A DNA stretch of 64,000 nucleotides. Origin: Anniella stebbinsi. Lineage: Eukaryota > Chordata > Lepidosauria > Squamata > Anniellidae. How positions within the stretch are numbered: position 1 is the first letter of the stretch; every line of letters begins with the position of its first letter. The position numbers and the translations under genes are program-made. Under the pieces are notes generated by a model. It ran no database searches. It had not been told where the DNA came from and saw only the letters and a program-made list of their open reading frames with translations. Location of the stretch: contig JARDYH010000003.1 of NCBI GenBank assembly GCA_029215795.1, positions 63,930,109-63,994,108 on the forward strand. Direction: 5' to 3'. Of this stretch, positions 20,994 through 33,272 are shown in pieces.

Positions 20994-21430
20994 CCAGTGG
21001 ATATCATGGAGGAGGGAAGAGGGAAGAAAACAAAGAGAAAATGCTGAAGACAGAGATAGCTTTTTAGAGGGTAGAGCCATTATTGTCCATTGAGTAAAGG
21101 TAAAGAATTAAAATCAACAATATTACTAAGGCATCCTTATTGAGGCAGACAAATGGTTCATCTAGACCAATGTCCGATCTCTCTCTATCTTAGTTAGGAC
21201 TAACACTAAAATAAGAATATTATCTTTGATGAATAAATCTCATCCTTATTTGAACCATTATATTGCAAATTGCACACAACATTTAAAAATAAAAAATCCT
21301 TTCTTTCATTTTAAACTAAACCTGTATTTTTTCAAACTATTAAATATAATGTTCCGGTTTACTTTCCCCACCACAATTTTACAACTTAATTCTCATTTTG
21401 TCTGTATGCTGCTCTGTCTTACAATGGTAG

Positions 21431-21607
21431 AGTGGATACGTAATGTGTCGGCGAATGGTCTGTGATTGTGAGAACCCCACTGTTGACTTATTCTGTTGTC
21501 CTGAATGTGACCCAAGGCTCAGTAGTCAATGTCTACATCAAAGTGGAGAGATCTTATACAACAGTGGAGACACCTGGGTTCAAAATTGTCAACAATGCCG
21601 GTGTTTG
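21431..21607 (+). CDS. NELL2: NELL2 exon: VWC module
   Basis: This 177-bp exon is phase 0 on both sides, ending at donor GTAAGT. It encodes 59 residues starting SGYVMCRRMVC and including CDCENP, FCCPECDP and CQQCRCL, the cysteine pattern of a von Willebrand factor C module. It completes the VWC module begun in the preceding exon and starts the next one (HQSGEILYNSGDTW). The acceptor is GGTAG after a modest pyrimidine tract (CTGCTCTGTCTTAC). The start codon position was chosen because it joins in frame and preserves the VWC cysteines. VWC modules of NELL proteins are associated with extracellular binding; the specific partner of this one is not shown by the sequence. Confidence 0.95.
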
Positions 21608-22674
21608 GTAAGTCTTCCTACTGTGATAGACAATTAAACCAAAATAATTTGCAGTCATTCTAATAATTTATATTTCTTCATTGTTCTTTTATAAACTTAT
21701 ATTTGTTTCAATCACTTTTATATAATTAAAATTTCTACTGCTCAAATGATCTATATACTATTCATTTCTGCCCTATAGCTAATTTACATCTAATCACAAA
21801 ATAAAAATCTATTGCTCATAAAAGGATATTTTATTGAAGTAACAGATGGAGATCATGCATCTAGGGAACAGAAATAATGTCTTGTTATCAATCATGGCTG
21901 AAAGAACAAATTGACATCGCTGAAACCTGATGAGTACACTGCAAATATTCATTCAAAGAAATAAAACTCAATCACGTTGCACAAAGAAAATTTATCCTAG
22001 CTCCATCTGAATTGTACAGGGTGCAATTCAGACCAAACTATACACATTTTATGCTTATTGAAATCAATGGAACTACATGAACAGTTCGTTTTTTAACTCC
22101 GTTGACATCAATGTGATTTAAGCATGTCCAGTTTTCTCTGAGTTGGAGCCTTAATTGATTAGTGTCTATTGTTCTCCTTTAGCACTTGTAAACAAATTCA
22201 TATCACTATCCTCTGCGATGTTTACTCAGACATATGTGAGTGTGACAGGAGAGTGTGCGTAGGAAACAGATATGAAACAGATTGAGGAATGGGGCATGTT
22301 TCATTGTAGGCATATTTCCACCTCTGATAATACTAATAAACATAATGATGAGAATAAAATGTGTTTTGTTGGTAAAGGGCCAAATTTACATTTATCTTTT
22401 GCTACATAAAACCTGAAATTAGTAGGAATCAGCTCAGGAAAGGTGCATCTTAATATGGAATATGAGACAACTGTATGCACTCTCTATTTTGCCTTGTAAT
22501 TCTGGTCAATGGGGTATGTGACTGTCCTTAGCAATCCATTTGTTTTACAAGCAAAATGATGATGGTATTAATAAATAATTGTTAAGAAATAATAATGATA
22601 ATTATAAATAATAGTAATAATATCATTATATAGCATTGATGTTCTTTTGTCTGTTCCTTATTTTACAACTCCAG
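21608..22674 (+). other. NELL2: NELL2 intron
   Basis: A 1067-bp intron with no strong feature. A diverged palindromic repeat of the 1748-1862 family lies at about 22015-22140. An AAT/ATT-rich stretch lies at 22550-22630 before the acceptor CTCCAG. Confidence 0.9.
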
Positions 22675-22899
22675 CAGGGTGAAGTTGATTGTTGGCCCTT
22701 GCCTTGTCCAGAGGTGGAGTGTGAATTCAGTGTACTCCCTGAGAATGAGTGTTGCCCTCACTGTGTCACAGACCCCTGTCAAGCAGACACCATTAGGAAT
22801 GATATCACCAAGACTTGTCTGGATGAAACTAATGTGGTTCGTTTCACTGGATCATCTTGGATTAAGCATGGCACAGAATGCACCCTTTGCCAATGCAAG
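22675..22899 (+). CDS. NELL2: NELL2 exon: last VWC module
   Basis: This 225-bp exon is phase 0 on both sides, with acceptor CTCCAG and donor GTAGAG. It encodes 75 residues from QGEVDCWPLPCP through ENECCPHCVTDPC to HGTECTLCQCK. It carries the CCPHC-type ending of one VWC module and the cysteine-poor linker with the CxxCxC start of the terminal cysteine cluster. The residues match NELL2 closely. The donor GTAGAG is less consensus than those of the other exons. A read-through frame continues for 23 bases into the intron before a stop and is not part of the gene. Confidence 0.97.
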
Positions 22900-23823
22900 G
22901 TAGAGGAGAATAAAATCAAGCTACAGTAGACATTTTCCAGCATGTTTTAAGGATTATAAATATTAATCTGTTTACTCCAGTCATTGGGTGTCTTATTTCT
23001 ACACTTGAAATATAAAACAATTTGGAGTTGTTAACGTCAGCCTTTTCTGCCAGGGGAGAGGGCATTCAGGAATCTGGATAACGTTTTACATGCACCTGCA
23101 AGGCAGAATGCTCATAGTCCACTATGTGACTTTGAATAGAAGTAGCAAACTTACCCTTTTATATACAAATATATTGGCTCAGCTATGATGGCTGATATTG
23201 CTGTTATCATCCTTTTGCCATTTTGAATATATTTTAAAATACGAAATGATTTTCCAAGATCTGTACACTAGAACCTTCTAACAAAAAAACATGAAAACAA
23301 AACTGTTTTCTGTCAAGAGAAGGGAATGATCAAAAACAATCTTAAAGCTTCATGATGATCAAACACTTTTATGTTCTGGAGAAGCAGAAATGGAAATGCA
23401 GTCGCTGCTTCCTTGCTTTAAACTTTAACATGAAGAAAATAGAAACCCCATGATAATTTGGGTCTTTAATATTTCTCTGGGTCAAGAAGAAGCATTTATC
23501 CCAAGAATATTGATGGATGGCAAGGAGCTTACATGGATCCTGCAGCCTTAAAATTATATAAGGGAAGGAAATAAACTATTCTCATTTATAAATATACATG
23601 TGAGGTAAATTGCATTTTGCATTATTCTCACAGAACTCAATGAAGCAGTAATCCTCACCTATTCTCTTGATATTGGTTCTCTTGATAAGGTTGTCTTGAT
23701 ATTGAAGACTAGAGTGCTGCCACAATTGCAGAAGTTGGTACTAGTCACCAATGGGTACATTGCATTGGTACATTGCATGGACATGTCTCCATCTAAGAAC
23801 ATATACAGGAAATTGCTGGGACA

Positions 23824-24084
23824 CAGGGCTGGCTCAAGACATTTTGCTGCCTTAAGTAAAGGACAAGATGGCACCCCCTCCCATTCCACTTACAATGGCT
23901 AAATGGTCTGGCAGTTGAATCATTCTTCAACAGTGGCACTGGGACAGCATCTTCCACCATACCTTAAGGCAGCAGGCTAGTTTAGGGGACACGGGAGGCA
24001 GCATGGTCCACAGCTCTCTCCTCCAGTGCTTTGCTGCCACCTGAGGTAACTGCTTCACTCTGCCTCATGGTAGAGCAGGCTCTT
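23824..24084. mobile_element. 261-bp hAT-type MITE with 8-bp target duplication
   Basis: The left end is CAGGGCTGGCTC and the right end GAGCAGGCTCTT, imperfect inverted repeats of the CAGGG-type common in hAT elements. The 8-mer CTGGGACA lies exactly on both sides (23816-23823 and 24085-24092). It has no coding capacity. Confidence 0.8.
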
Positions 24085-25179
24085 CTGGGACAGATTATGC
24101 AAAGCAAAAGAGCAGCTGGTTTCCATCTTTAAGCATTCTAAAACTTCAGAATATACTACTTCATTCCTTGAAATTTCATCTGTTCTTACTTGCTTAAAAT
24201 CGCAATAGCATTTCATAAAAAATAGTGAAAGTAGTTTAGCTTTTGTATTTTAAAACAATCCAAATGGGTCATTCAAATTAGACTACTACCACAGTATACT
24301 TCATATAGTGTGGTACCATAGAATAGAATATTAATGCCCCAGACATTCTTAGAGTGCATCATATGGAAGGTCAAAGCTGCAGGATAAGCCTCTCTAGTCA
24401 AACTATGGCAAAATAGGTTTACACAAAATCCTTTAAGAATTGAGAAAAGCAGGCATCAGCTAAAGCTGCTTTTACCACAATACCATTTGAAATTGCAAGT
24501 GGAAAAAGGGAAACTAGTATTGCAGCCATGGTTCCCTAGGGCCCTGTCTTACAAGAAATCATGAAAATAAGGAAGAAATTACTAAATGTACTCATGAGCA
24601 AATTTACTTGGTTGTAAAGGCAGAACGACATGTTACTCTTAACAAAGAAATGCCAACAACAACAGCAACCTCATGTCAACTTCTTTCCCCTTTTTTGTAA
24701 TATTCGAGCACACTTATCAGTGTTTTGACATTATATTCTGTCTTTCCTTGTCCCACCAGTGGCAGCCAAGGCAGGGAAATGCATAACTTGGTATAACATA
24801 TAACATGGATACGTGTGCTGCCCTAATAGTAAAGGGAGAAAAATTGACACATGGCTGCTGTTGCACTTATGAAGAACAATATGTAATACCTCTTTAATGT
24901 CTGCTGAAAGCAAGTACATGTGATTGGGATTGAGACATAAGTACATTTAGTTGACTGAAGTGTATGTATTTATTAAAAAGTGTTTTTGCTACATTAATTT
25001 CTGTATTATCTTGATTTGCTACATGGTTACCTGTCTTTACTGTAAGAGAACCAGGCTGGAAAAGAGATCCTTTCTTATAGTTTATGTAACCTCATATCTT
25101 CCTCTATTCATAGAAAGTATTGGATACAGAAACCCAACTTCCATTAGAGCGCAGGGATCCAAAATCAGCTCAAATCCAT

Positions 25180-25330
25180 GTACACTGTTTTATTTATCTA
25201 GCACAATTACTTCATACCTTTCTTCCATAATGGAACTCAAGACGGCATACATGAGGTTCTCCGACCGTCTCTTATCCAGGCACTGACCAGACCCAGATCT
25301 GCTTAGCTTCAGCAAGGTGTCTGCATCACC
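25180..25330 (-). mobile_element. SINE-like fragment
   Basis: TTTTATTTATCTAGCACAAT, then GAACTCAAGACGGCATACAT and CAGACCCAGATCTGCTTAGC resemble the tail and body of a squamate SINE variant related to the copies at 9010 and 11512. Only part is present. Confidence 0.5.
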
Positions 25331-26039
25331 TGCCTTAGATTATGTCCAGGGATGTAGGCTGTATAATCAGGAGAAATGTTGTATAAATAACAGATCCATT
25401 CACAAAGCATTTAAACCAAGAAACATAAACGCTTATTTAGTTGAAAAGTGTAGCCCAATTTACAACTCTGTTAAACCAAGTCATGTGGATTTAGCTAATT
25501 TAAAACCTTAATACTTCAACTTAATTAGCTTCTAGACTTGGCTATCCATCTCTTGTACTTTAGCTAAACTGAGTTATGGAATCTTGTGAAAGTTATTTCC
25601 CTGCTTTGATTAACCCACACACTCAATTGAATGGAAATTCTATCTATGGCAGGCTTGTAAATAGCTTCTGGATGGGTCAATTGTGGGAAGTAAGAATCGC
25701 CTCTGGGTGGACAAGCAGGGCGAATAAACGAATGGATATATCTTCAAAATACAGTTATTTCTCAATATTAGGTAACAGTAGTGCTTGGTGAGACAATTTG
25801 TTATGTAGAACTGCCAGCCACTGTGGTGGAATGCTCAAGGGGAAATGAGATTGTCACCCTCACTTGCAAGGAGTGGTAGGAAACGAGGAGGGGAGGGGAG
25901 GAGACCACACAACACTCAGCAGTGTGCAAGTGTATGGTTGCTAACTGAATTGGTAAAACCAGCAACCATCTTCGTGCACAGTGAGTGAGGTACTCCCTGC
26001 CTCCACCACCACTTACAGGTAAGAGCAAGAATTTCCCTC

Positions 26040-26192
26040 ATCTCTCATCAGTTGCAGCCAATGGTTCTGACCAGCAAACCGTGTTGGACTGCAACTGCCA
26101 TCATTTCAAACCAGTAGGGACATTGGCCATGCCAGTTGGGAATGATGGCAGTTGCAGTCCAACACATTTGAAGGTCACCAGATCAGGAAGGC
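26040..26192. repeat. Palindromic ACTACAACTCCCA-family repeat
   Basis: TTGGACTGCAACTGCCATCA at the left and GATGGCAGTTGCAGTCCAAC at the right form a nearly perfect inverted pair. The usual end, here CACCAGATCAGGAAGGCTG, follows. Confidence 0.75.
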
Positions 26193-26466
26193 TGTTTAAA
26201 ATGATTAAATGCATGAAAGGGACCCAGATGTTCCCATTTTATGTCAACATTCAGAAGGCAATGAAGTAAAATTGTTAGGTTGTTATTATCAGGCAGAACT
26301 GAATGCAGAATTATTGGACAGGAAGTATTAGTGCATTTACATTTCCTGCATTTCAGTGCTTCTCCAGCAGATATGTATAAATGCTTATCCATTTTTTAAA
26401 CAAAACTGTATGACAAAATGTAAATCACGTCTTTTTTTCTTTCTTTCTTTCTCTTCTATTCTACAG

Positions 26467-26517
26467 AATGGGCATGTTTGTTGTTCAGTGGACCCACAGT
26501 GCCTTCAGGAACTGTGA
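26467..26517 (+). CDS. NELL2: NELL2 last coding exon
   Basis: After acceptor CTACAG, this exon encodes the 16 C-terminal residues NGHVCCSVDPQCLQEL followed by TGA at 26515-26517. It completes the terminal cysteine cluster started by the preceding exon. The C-terminus is that of NELL2; the paralogue NELL1 ends differently. The frame is too short to be found by length alone and was placed by homology and splice phase. Confidence 0.97.
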   Translation, partial: NGHVCCSVDPQCLQEL

Positions 26518-27205
26518 AGCTAATGACCATGTATCACAGACAGTTTCTGCTTAAAGAATTTTTCTTCACAAAAGACTTGTAGACCAAAAATTGTATAAAG
26601 CCCAAACTGAAGCAAGATTCATTTTGTCCAATTAAAGTGCAGAAATGCTATGAATTGAATGAGCTGTCAGTTTCCTCAGTCCGAGTGAAATGTATAAGAT
26701 TAGGAACAAGTTCAAATGTATAAACCTGTGTTTGGATGTGAGGTTCACCTTCTGCTTCATTTTGTGTTAGACATCTTTATGTAAGTTATTGGATGAGAAT
26801 GGGGAAATGGCAGATTGTGCATAAAGATGTCAAAATCCTCAAGCAGGGAAAGCTTTCTAGAGTTTTGAAAATACACCTCATCCATGGCCACAGATTTTTT
26901 TTAACATAACATTTGAATCTAGATCAGTTTGATAGGTCACTGCAGAATTTGCCAGAAATCTGGATAAAAGAAAGGTATCTTTTGGAAACACAGAAGGGTT
27001 TTGCAACATATCTACAGCTCTGAAAAAATGATTCCAGTTATTGTAAAAAATAAAATAAAATAATGCACAGGCATGACTACTTAATGTTTTCTGATGGGAG
27101 AAATCATCTATATTTCCTCGTTCGACTGCACTTATTTCTTGATTGAATTTGTTCAGTATAAGCTCGTTCTTGTGCAAAATTTAAATAAATATTTCTCTTA
27201 CCTTA
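26518..27205 (+). other. NELL2: NELL2 3' untranslated region
   Basis: Unique AT-rich sequence follows the stop codon. An ATTAAA at 26631-26636 could serve as an early, weaker polyadenylation signal. AATAAA at 27184-27189 is the better candidate for the main end. The end coordinate is inferred, with cleavage assumed 10-30 bp after the signal. Confidence 0.75.
27184..27189 (+). terminator. NELL2: Candidate polyadenylation signal of NELL2
   Basis: Canonical AATAAA about 670 bp after the stop codon, followed by T-rich sequence (TATTTCTCTTACCTTATATT). Confidence 0.65.
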
Positions 27206-28445
27206 TATTTTTGAGTATCCGTCAGTGTTGTGGGTTATAGAATATTTGTGCATCCTCTCTTACATCATTACAATCATATGAAGTGGAAGAGTGGAATGGC
27301 ACTCACAGGGCCTTCTTCCTCCATTGTGTCCCATTGCACATTCCTCTCTCTTCCCCATGAGGGATAGTCTGAAGTGGAGAGCCTGCTCTACTTCCCACCT
27401 GGCTTAGAATCCTGATTGTGCAGGGCTCTACAGTAGTGTAGTGGTAAATCTAGTGTAGGTGCTCATCATGACAGTCTGCATAGCCAAGGAGTATCCAAAA
27501 GACAACTGTGTTGATCCATTTCCAGCGCTTTTTATCTCTGCCAGGAACAGGTCTTTTGTAAAGCAATTGGGTCTTAATTGCCCATTCAAGACCAAGCCAG
27601 CCCAACAGGGAACAATATGCTGGGAAAATTCTCTCTCTCCCTCATCCCCCCTCCAGCCACTGTGAGAACTGCAGTTAAGCTCAGAGGGATCAAGGAATTC
27701 TTAGGGTGTGGCAGATGACATCAGCATTCCTGTTAATCAAAAAGTGCCAGCGCTGCAAACGTATGCTCCTTGCCTCCACTATACCATTGGGTTTCTAAAT
27801 CTTATAAAAAGCTTACACGTGGAGAGCAAACTCCATGCTTCAAACCTTCTGTGTCTAACATGGGGAAGGCAGTAGCAATTGGTGACAGGGATGGGGGATC
27901 CATTGTCACATGATCATAATCACATGAGAGTGATGGCCAAAGAGAGGGTATGGTTTCTCATCTTTTGTGAACATTGTTGTATGTATTTCCTCCTATTTAT
28001 CATATTTACATGACATAGTACGATTCACAGACTGCCAAGGCATCTCTATTGTGCTACCTCAGTCATTTTCAGCACAGCTTGTGTGTGGAGGTTGCATTTC
28101 AGCAATATTTGGTAGACAAATATGTCTCCATATTTGTAACTTACATCACAATCCTGTGCATGTTTATTCACAAATAAGTGACAGACCCTAACTATACATT
28201 ACATTTCCTGCATAGTTGTGGGCTTGACTGCAGGTTCCTTTTTCTTTTACTAACAAATTGCCAGTTTTTGGCCCATGATCCAGATCAGTATCCTTGTGGG
28301 AGAAGTACGGCGGCTTTGCCTCCACTGCAATACTGATCCAAATCAGGTCTCCATTGCTTTATCCTGCAATTTGCATTGCTGAGAAATGCTCCATTGAGAC
28401 GAATGGATAAATTGTTTTCACAGATGCAAATTATAAATTATATGA

Positions 28446-28527
28446 TCATAGAATCATAGAATAGTAGAGTTGGAACAGGCCTATAAGGCCTTCGAGTCAA
28501 ACCCCCTGTTCAGTGCAGGAAGAGAAT
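28446..28527 (-). mobile_element. CR1 LINE 3' end fragment
   Basis: ATCATAGAATCATAGAATAG at the left edge is the reverse complement of the repeated CR1 3' terminus. It is followed by GAGTTGGAACAGGCCTATAA and CCCCCTGTTCAGTGCAGGAA. Short fragment. Confidence 0.85.
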
Positions 28528-28559
28528 TGTTCCTAACTTTGTTGCTCCATTTAATAGAC

Positions 28560-28945
28560 TATTTATTATTTATTTCATTCATTCATTACATTTCTTTACC
28601 ATCCAATAATTGAAGCTCTCTGGGCGGTTAACAGAAAATACAACAAAAGATACAGTTTAATAGTTTAAAATAATATAAAGCAGAAGTAAAAACCAATCAT
28701 GGTGGACATACAATGATTTAAAATACAGAAACATTTAAAACAGCAGAAACTGAAAGACTAAAATGCCTGGGAAAATAAGAAGGCCTTCACCTGGTGCCAG
28801 AAAGAGCACAACATATGTAGGTGCCAGGCAAGCCTCTCTGGGAAGCTCATTCCCCAACCAGTAGCCACAACAGAAAAGGACCTCTTCATAGTAGCTCCAG
28901 GTTATATTGGAGAAAAAAGTGAAACATGCATAGTAATGACTTTTC
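28560..28945 (-). mobile_element. L2-type LINE 3' end fragment
   Basis: GAAGCTCTCTGGGCGGTTAA at 28612-28631 and the downstream TAAAATGCCTGGGAAAATAA and GGTGCCAGGCAAGCCTCTCT match the 3' region of the fragments at 14655-15310 and 50890-51355, in the same (minus) orientation. Confidence 0.8.
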
Positions 28946-29164
28946 ATTTTCCACAAAGCCATGTTAGGTCAATAATGCTACTAAACTGAATAGAGTTCAA
29001 TATTATGGGTTGCTATATGTGAGTAGTATCTCAGCTGTTTATGTGTCTAGTTATTGTGCAAGTAAGTTTTGCTGAAATACAGTGGCCTAGTGTGAAAGTG
29101 TCCTTAGATAGCCACATAAATGCATACACCTTTAATATTATTAAAGTGTCATAATTGCTAATGG

Positions 29165-29274
29165 GAAGGATCCAATGACATCTGAGTCCAACCAAGTATT
29201 ATCAATGATGCGCAAACATTGGTTGTTACTAGTGAAACAAATAACACTAGCAGATGGATGTCATTGGATCCTTC
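29165..29274. repeat. 110-bp palindromic element with GAAGGATCCAATGACATC ends
   Basis: GAAGGATCCAATGACATC at the left is matched by its exact complement GATGTCATTGGATCCTTC at the right. The interior is unlike other repeats in the window. No flanking duplication was found. It may be a very small MITE. Confidence 0.7.
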
Positions 29275-30111
29275 TCTTTATGTTTAATGTTACCAAAGCA
29301 TAAGTAGTCCTGCAGCAGGGAAAGAGATATTTCTTTCACTGAATTTTTGTGAGAACAAAGTTTGGCACAGATCTGAATGTGATCCATGTGCCCTAATGTA
29401 GTGGTATGTTTTGGGTGTGGCAGCCCAGCAGATAGAGCGGTTTATCCTTAGAGTCTTCTCCCATGCACTTCAATAGGCCTACACACGCAAAAAGAAATGT
29501 ACACAGAGTTCCTACTTCTTTCTAACTAAATAGGGCAGTTCACTCTCACAGAAGCCTTGTAAGTGCATTGGAACAAAGATGGAGCTTCAAACTGAGGTTA
29601 CTATCTAATCCAAAGGGCCATGTGCTGGACTTGCTGGCCACTTCTTTCCAATACTGCATCCCTCAAAGGCACCTCACATGCTGCCTCGGAATGTGAATGA
29701 GTTTACACGGCAGCCTGCAAAACAGAGCCTGTCTGGGCACAAAAAGAACAAGAATGCAAAATGGCACAATGAACAGTTTTACCATTCATGATCTTTTATT
29801 ATCTCCCCTTCCTTTTTTACTGTTAGCCCGTGAATTTGACTACAACTGCTTTCTATAAATTCAACGGTTTTCTTACAAGACCATTTCTATAGACTTTAGT
29901 TTTGATAAAATTCTTCCATGAAATCATTGTGTCTGGGTAATCACTAGTCAGTAAATATGTTGTGTGTGTAAATACAGTTGGAATATGGATGTCAAGCTAC
30001 CAGGTAATTACAACAAAGATAAAAATCAAAAATATTCAGGGTGGAAATAATGATAGGTTCTGCGCTGATCCACGAAATTATGAAACTGTTCAGATGGAAA
30101 ATATATACCTT

Positions 30112-30138
30112 CACACACACACACACACACACACACAC
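30112..30138. repeat. (CA)n microsatellite
   Basis: An uninterrupted CA dinucleotide run of about 27 bp. Confidence 0.95.
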
Positions 30139-30534
30139 TTCAAGACCTTGTCTATAAATAATAGATACTTGGGGGATTTTCTGTTTTATCCACAAATTCT
30201 GTCAAGCAGCAATCAGTGTTCTTCAAGCAGGAATGCCGACTAGCCCCTTGAAAAAGGGGCTGCTTTAATGCAGCATTCTCTGTCTCCTAATAATTGACAG
30301 GGGCTCATATTTTGCCCTTAGATACTCAGATGCAGTGAAAGTTGTCTACAATGGCAGTTAAGTATGGGCTTGCAAGGGTCTAATTTGACAGGAGGCAATA
30401 CTGTTTAGGGATTAAGTTGCAATTTTATTACAGCATGTGTTTAGTTAGTAAGGTGAGGAAAAGGAGCTGACATTCTGGTTCAGGGTGGGATGAGCTCTTA
30501 AAATAGCTGCCAGGTGTGGATGTTATTTCAGAGT

Positions 30535-31865
30535 CACTGCCTGCAATCTTTGAGAACTCCTGGAGAACAGAGGTGCTAGAAGACTGGAGAGAGAGAAATG
30601 TCCCCAAAGGTAGAATTCCTGAACAGTCGATCCAGGTAGATCCAGGAAACTACAGACCTTATGTCAATGCCAGGCAAAATTCCTGAACAGTCGATTAAGC
30701 AGTCAGTCTGTGAGTATCAATAAAATAATGCACTGATTACTTAGAAGTCAACATGAGTATGTCAGGAATAAGTCATACCAAGTCATACCAAGCCAAATTT
30801 ATCTCCTTTTTTGATAGAGTTTGTAGCTTTGTAGATCATGGGAATGCTGTGGACATAATATATATTGATGTCAGCAAAGCATTCCCAATGATATCTTTGT
30901 TGACAAGATGGGTACTACTGTTAGGTGCATCCACAGCTGGTTCAACAACCATACCTGACAAGTGCTCTGCATTAATGGCTCTACATCATCCTGGACTGCA
31001 GTCTTGAGTAGAGTTCTGCAGGGCTTTGTCCTAGGCTTTGTCCTGTTCAACATTTTTTATAAATGCCTTGGATGAAAGACAGGATCAAGATTCAAAAGAA
31101 TTTAGAGAGGTTGGAACACTGGGCCAAATTCAACAAGATGAGATTCAACAGAGATAATGTGAAACATTGCATTTAGGTACAAAAGTATAGAATGTGATAG
31201 GCCTAGCTTGATAGCAGTACATGTGAAAAAGTCCTAGGTGTCTTGGTCACAAGCTAAATATGAGCCAGCAGTGTGATGCAGCAGCAATTTGGGGCTCCAT
31301 TAACTGAAGTATTACTTCATGGGAAGTAATAGTTCCACTCTATTCTGTGTTAATCAGGCAGCATTTGGAGTACTGTATCAAGTGTTGGGTGCCCCATTTT
31401 AAGAAGGCCATGGACAAGTTGGAACATATCCAGAGAAGAGCAACCAGGATGGTGAGGGATCTGGAAGCCAAGTCCTATGAAGAATGGTTTAAAGGTCAAG
31501 GCATATTTAGCCTGGAGAAGAGAAGATTAAGTGGAGATATAATAGCAGTCTTCAAATATCTGAAAGGCTGTCATGCAGAAGATGGAGCAGATGTGTTCTC
31601 TGTTGCTCCACATGGCAGGACTAGAGCCAACAGGAGGAAATAGCAGGGAATGAGATCTTAATTAAACATTCCTAAAAGTGAGAGCTGGTCAGCAGTAGAA
31701 CAGATTGCTTAGGAGGTGGTAGCTTCTTCTTCATTGGGGGTATTTAAGGAGAGGCTGGATGGCCAGATGTCAGGGATGATATAGCTGCACCTTGCAGTGC
31801 AGAAACTGCATTAAGCAAGGAGTTGGACTAGATGATCTCTGAGATCCCTTCCAATTCTATGATAG
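30535..31865 (+). mobile_element. Degenerate CR1-type LINE, reverse transcriptase and 3' end
   Basis: About 1.3 kb in plus orientation. Around 30836-30895 a frame reads DHGNAVDIIYIDVSKAF, matching reverse transcriptase motif A (VIYLDFSKAF type). Around 31347-31600 it reads LEYCIKCWVPHF, LEHIQRRATRMV and [12 protein letters not shown], the C-terminal region of CR1/L3-like polyproteins. It ends with CCCTTCCAATTCTATGATAG, a CR1 3' terminus. Frameshifts and stops show it is dead. ATTCCTGAACAGTCGAT is duplicated locally at about 30615 and 30680. Confidence 0.85.
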
Positions 31866-31932
31866 TTATAGATCTTACTGGAACTAATACCAGGAAGGAA
31901 CAGGAGCAGTGACTATACTTAACTCCTGGATA

Positions 31933-31987
31933 GGAGGAGGAGGAGGAGGAGGAGGAGGAGGAGGAGGAGGAGGAGGAGGAGGAGGAG
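31933..31987. repeat. (GGA)n microsatellite
   Basis: About eighteen uninterrupted GGA units. The complement frame coding for a serine run is an artefact. Confidence 0.95.
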
Positions 31988-32855
31988 ATCTGAATCAATA
32001 AATCCTTAGCTTGCATGGATTCCTGGACCCCCAGGCAGAAAACATAAATTACGAATGAAAATGGATTAAAGAAATGTTATTAAGTCTCCCAATGCTCAAG
32101 GCTCTTAATTATGTGAAAGCTCATCTGAAATGGTCAATACATTTCAGATACACCCTTCCTCCTTGACCCTGTGGCACATCTGATCCAACCATTACTCAGA
32201 TTTTCCTGAAATCCCAGCTGACCTTGATCTGGGAGAGCATCAGTCTTGAGGACTTTATGCGATGCAGAATGAAATATTTACTTTTCCCTTAAACAAATCA
32301 GTTGCTGAAAGCACTTGCTTCAGTTGATCACACAAAAGGTTAGAGTGAAGGTAGTTTGATGCATTCTTCAGCTACATGTTCAATACTGAGGTTTTGCTTT
32401 TCTTTTTTTTAAGAAAAGAAAAACCACTATAAAAGGATCCCCACCTTCTGGAGAAAAACTGCTCTGAGTAAACAGGCATGAAAATAAATATATGGCCAGA
32501 AGGATACACTGGAGTGTGTTTTCTGAAAGAAATTTGCAAAGAAAAACATGCATTCAGCGCAAATGACAGCACCTAGGAACCCTAGGCCTTTCTTTCCTGT
32601 GTATTGCTGTAAAAATGCTGGCCTTGTGAGACACTTCATAGTGATGTGTTTGGATTCAGCTCAGATTTGAGATGCAGGAAGACTGCACTCGTCAAGTCCC
32701 ACACATTGATTATGCCGCATTCATTTATCAGTGAAGTTAAAAAAAATGCTAACAAAACATTGCATACTTGTTCTGGCTGCATATTTATTTACTATTAAAG
32801 AGAAGATCACACAACCTCATAAAGCATTCCATGCTGCGATAGCCATCCAGAGTGA

Positions 32856-32861
<6 letters not shown>

Positions 32862-32912
<51 letters not shown>
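32862..32912. repeat. (TC)n microsatellite
   Basis: An uninterrupted CT dinucleotide run of about 51 bp. Confidence 0.95.
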
Positions 32913-32917
<5 letters not shown>

Positions 32918-33142
32918 GTGTTGAATTTAATTGCTGAATACTTGTCTTTAATGGGCATTGTTGGCCAATGAGCATCAATTGCCTTTTGTTAGCTGACAGT
33001 CCCTAGCCTCTGGACACTTCGGAAGTTGGCATAAATTGGCATCTGTCCCAAAAAGATGGCAGGAGGCTAAGATGATGCTACCAAGAGGTCCTCAGAGCCA
33101 CTCCAAAGGCAATAGCTTTGGGGAACTGTTAATGCTTTAAGC

Positions 33143-33272
33143 CAGGAGTACATGACCTAGTGACCTCTGGAAGTTTTGTACTGCAAGTCTCATAATCAAT
33201 TAACTATGCAAGCTGATTTATGGGACTTGTAGTCCAAAACATATGGAGGGCACCATGTTGTCTACCACTGAT
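33143..33272. repeat. Palindromic ACTACAACTCCCA-family repeat, diverged
   Basis: GTACTGCAAGTCTCATAA at the left and TTATGGGACTTGTAGTCC at the right are imperfect inverted repeats. They are followed by ATATGGAGGGCACCATGTTG. Confidence 0.65.

Larger units (their letters stand above)
20819..21430 (+). other. NELL2: NELL2 intron
   Basis: A 612-bp intron from GTAAGT to GGTAG. It contains an L2-type 3' tail fragment at 20853-20945 (GTGAACCGCCCAGAGGGCTT) and a (TA)n run at 20953-20989. The rest, 20990-21430, is AT-rich with no feature recognised. Confidence 0.9.
22900..26466 (+). other. NELL2: NELL2 last intron
   Basis: A 3.6-kb intron ending in a TTTC-rich pyrimidine tract and CTACAG. It contains the hAT-type element at 23824-24084, a SINE-like fragment at 25180-25330 and a palindromic repeat at 26040-26192. 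The stretches 22900-23823, 24085-25179 and 25331-26039 show nothing that I recognise. Confidence 0.9.

Noticed and set aside
30753..31643. Possible retroviral or host reverse transcriptase gene
   Set aside because: The motifs are those of a CR1-type LINE, with a CR1 3' terminus and several frame breaks. No LTR, protease or envelope-like sequence was seen.
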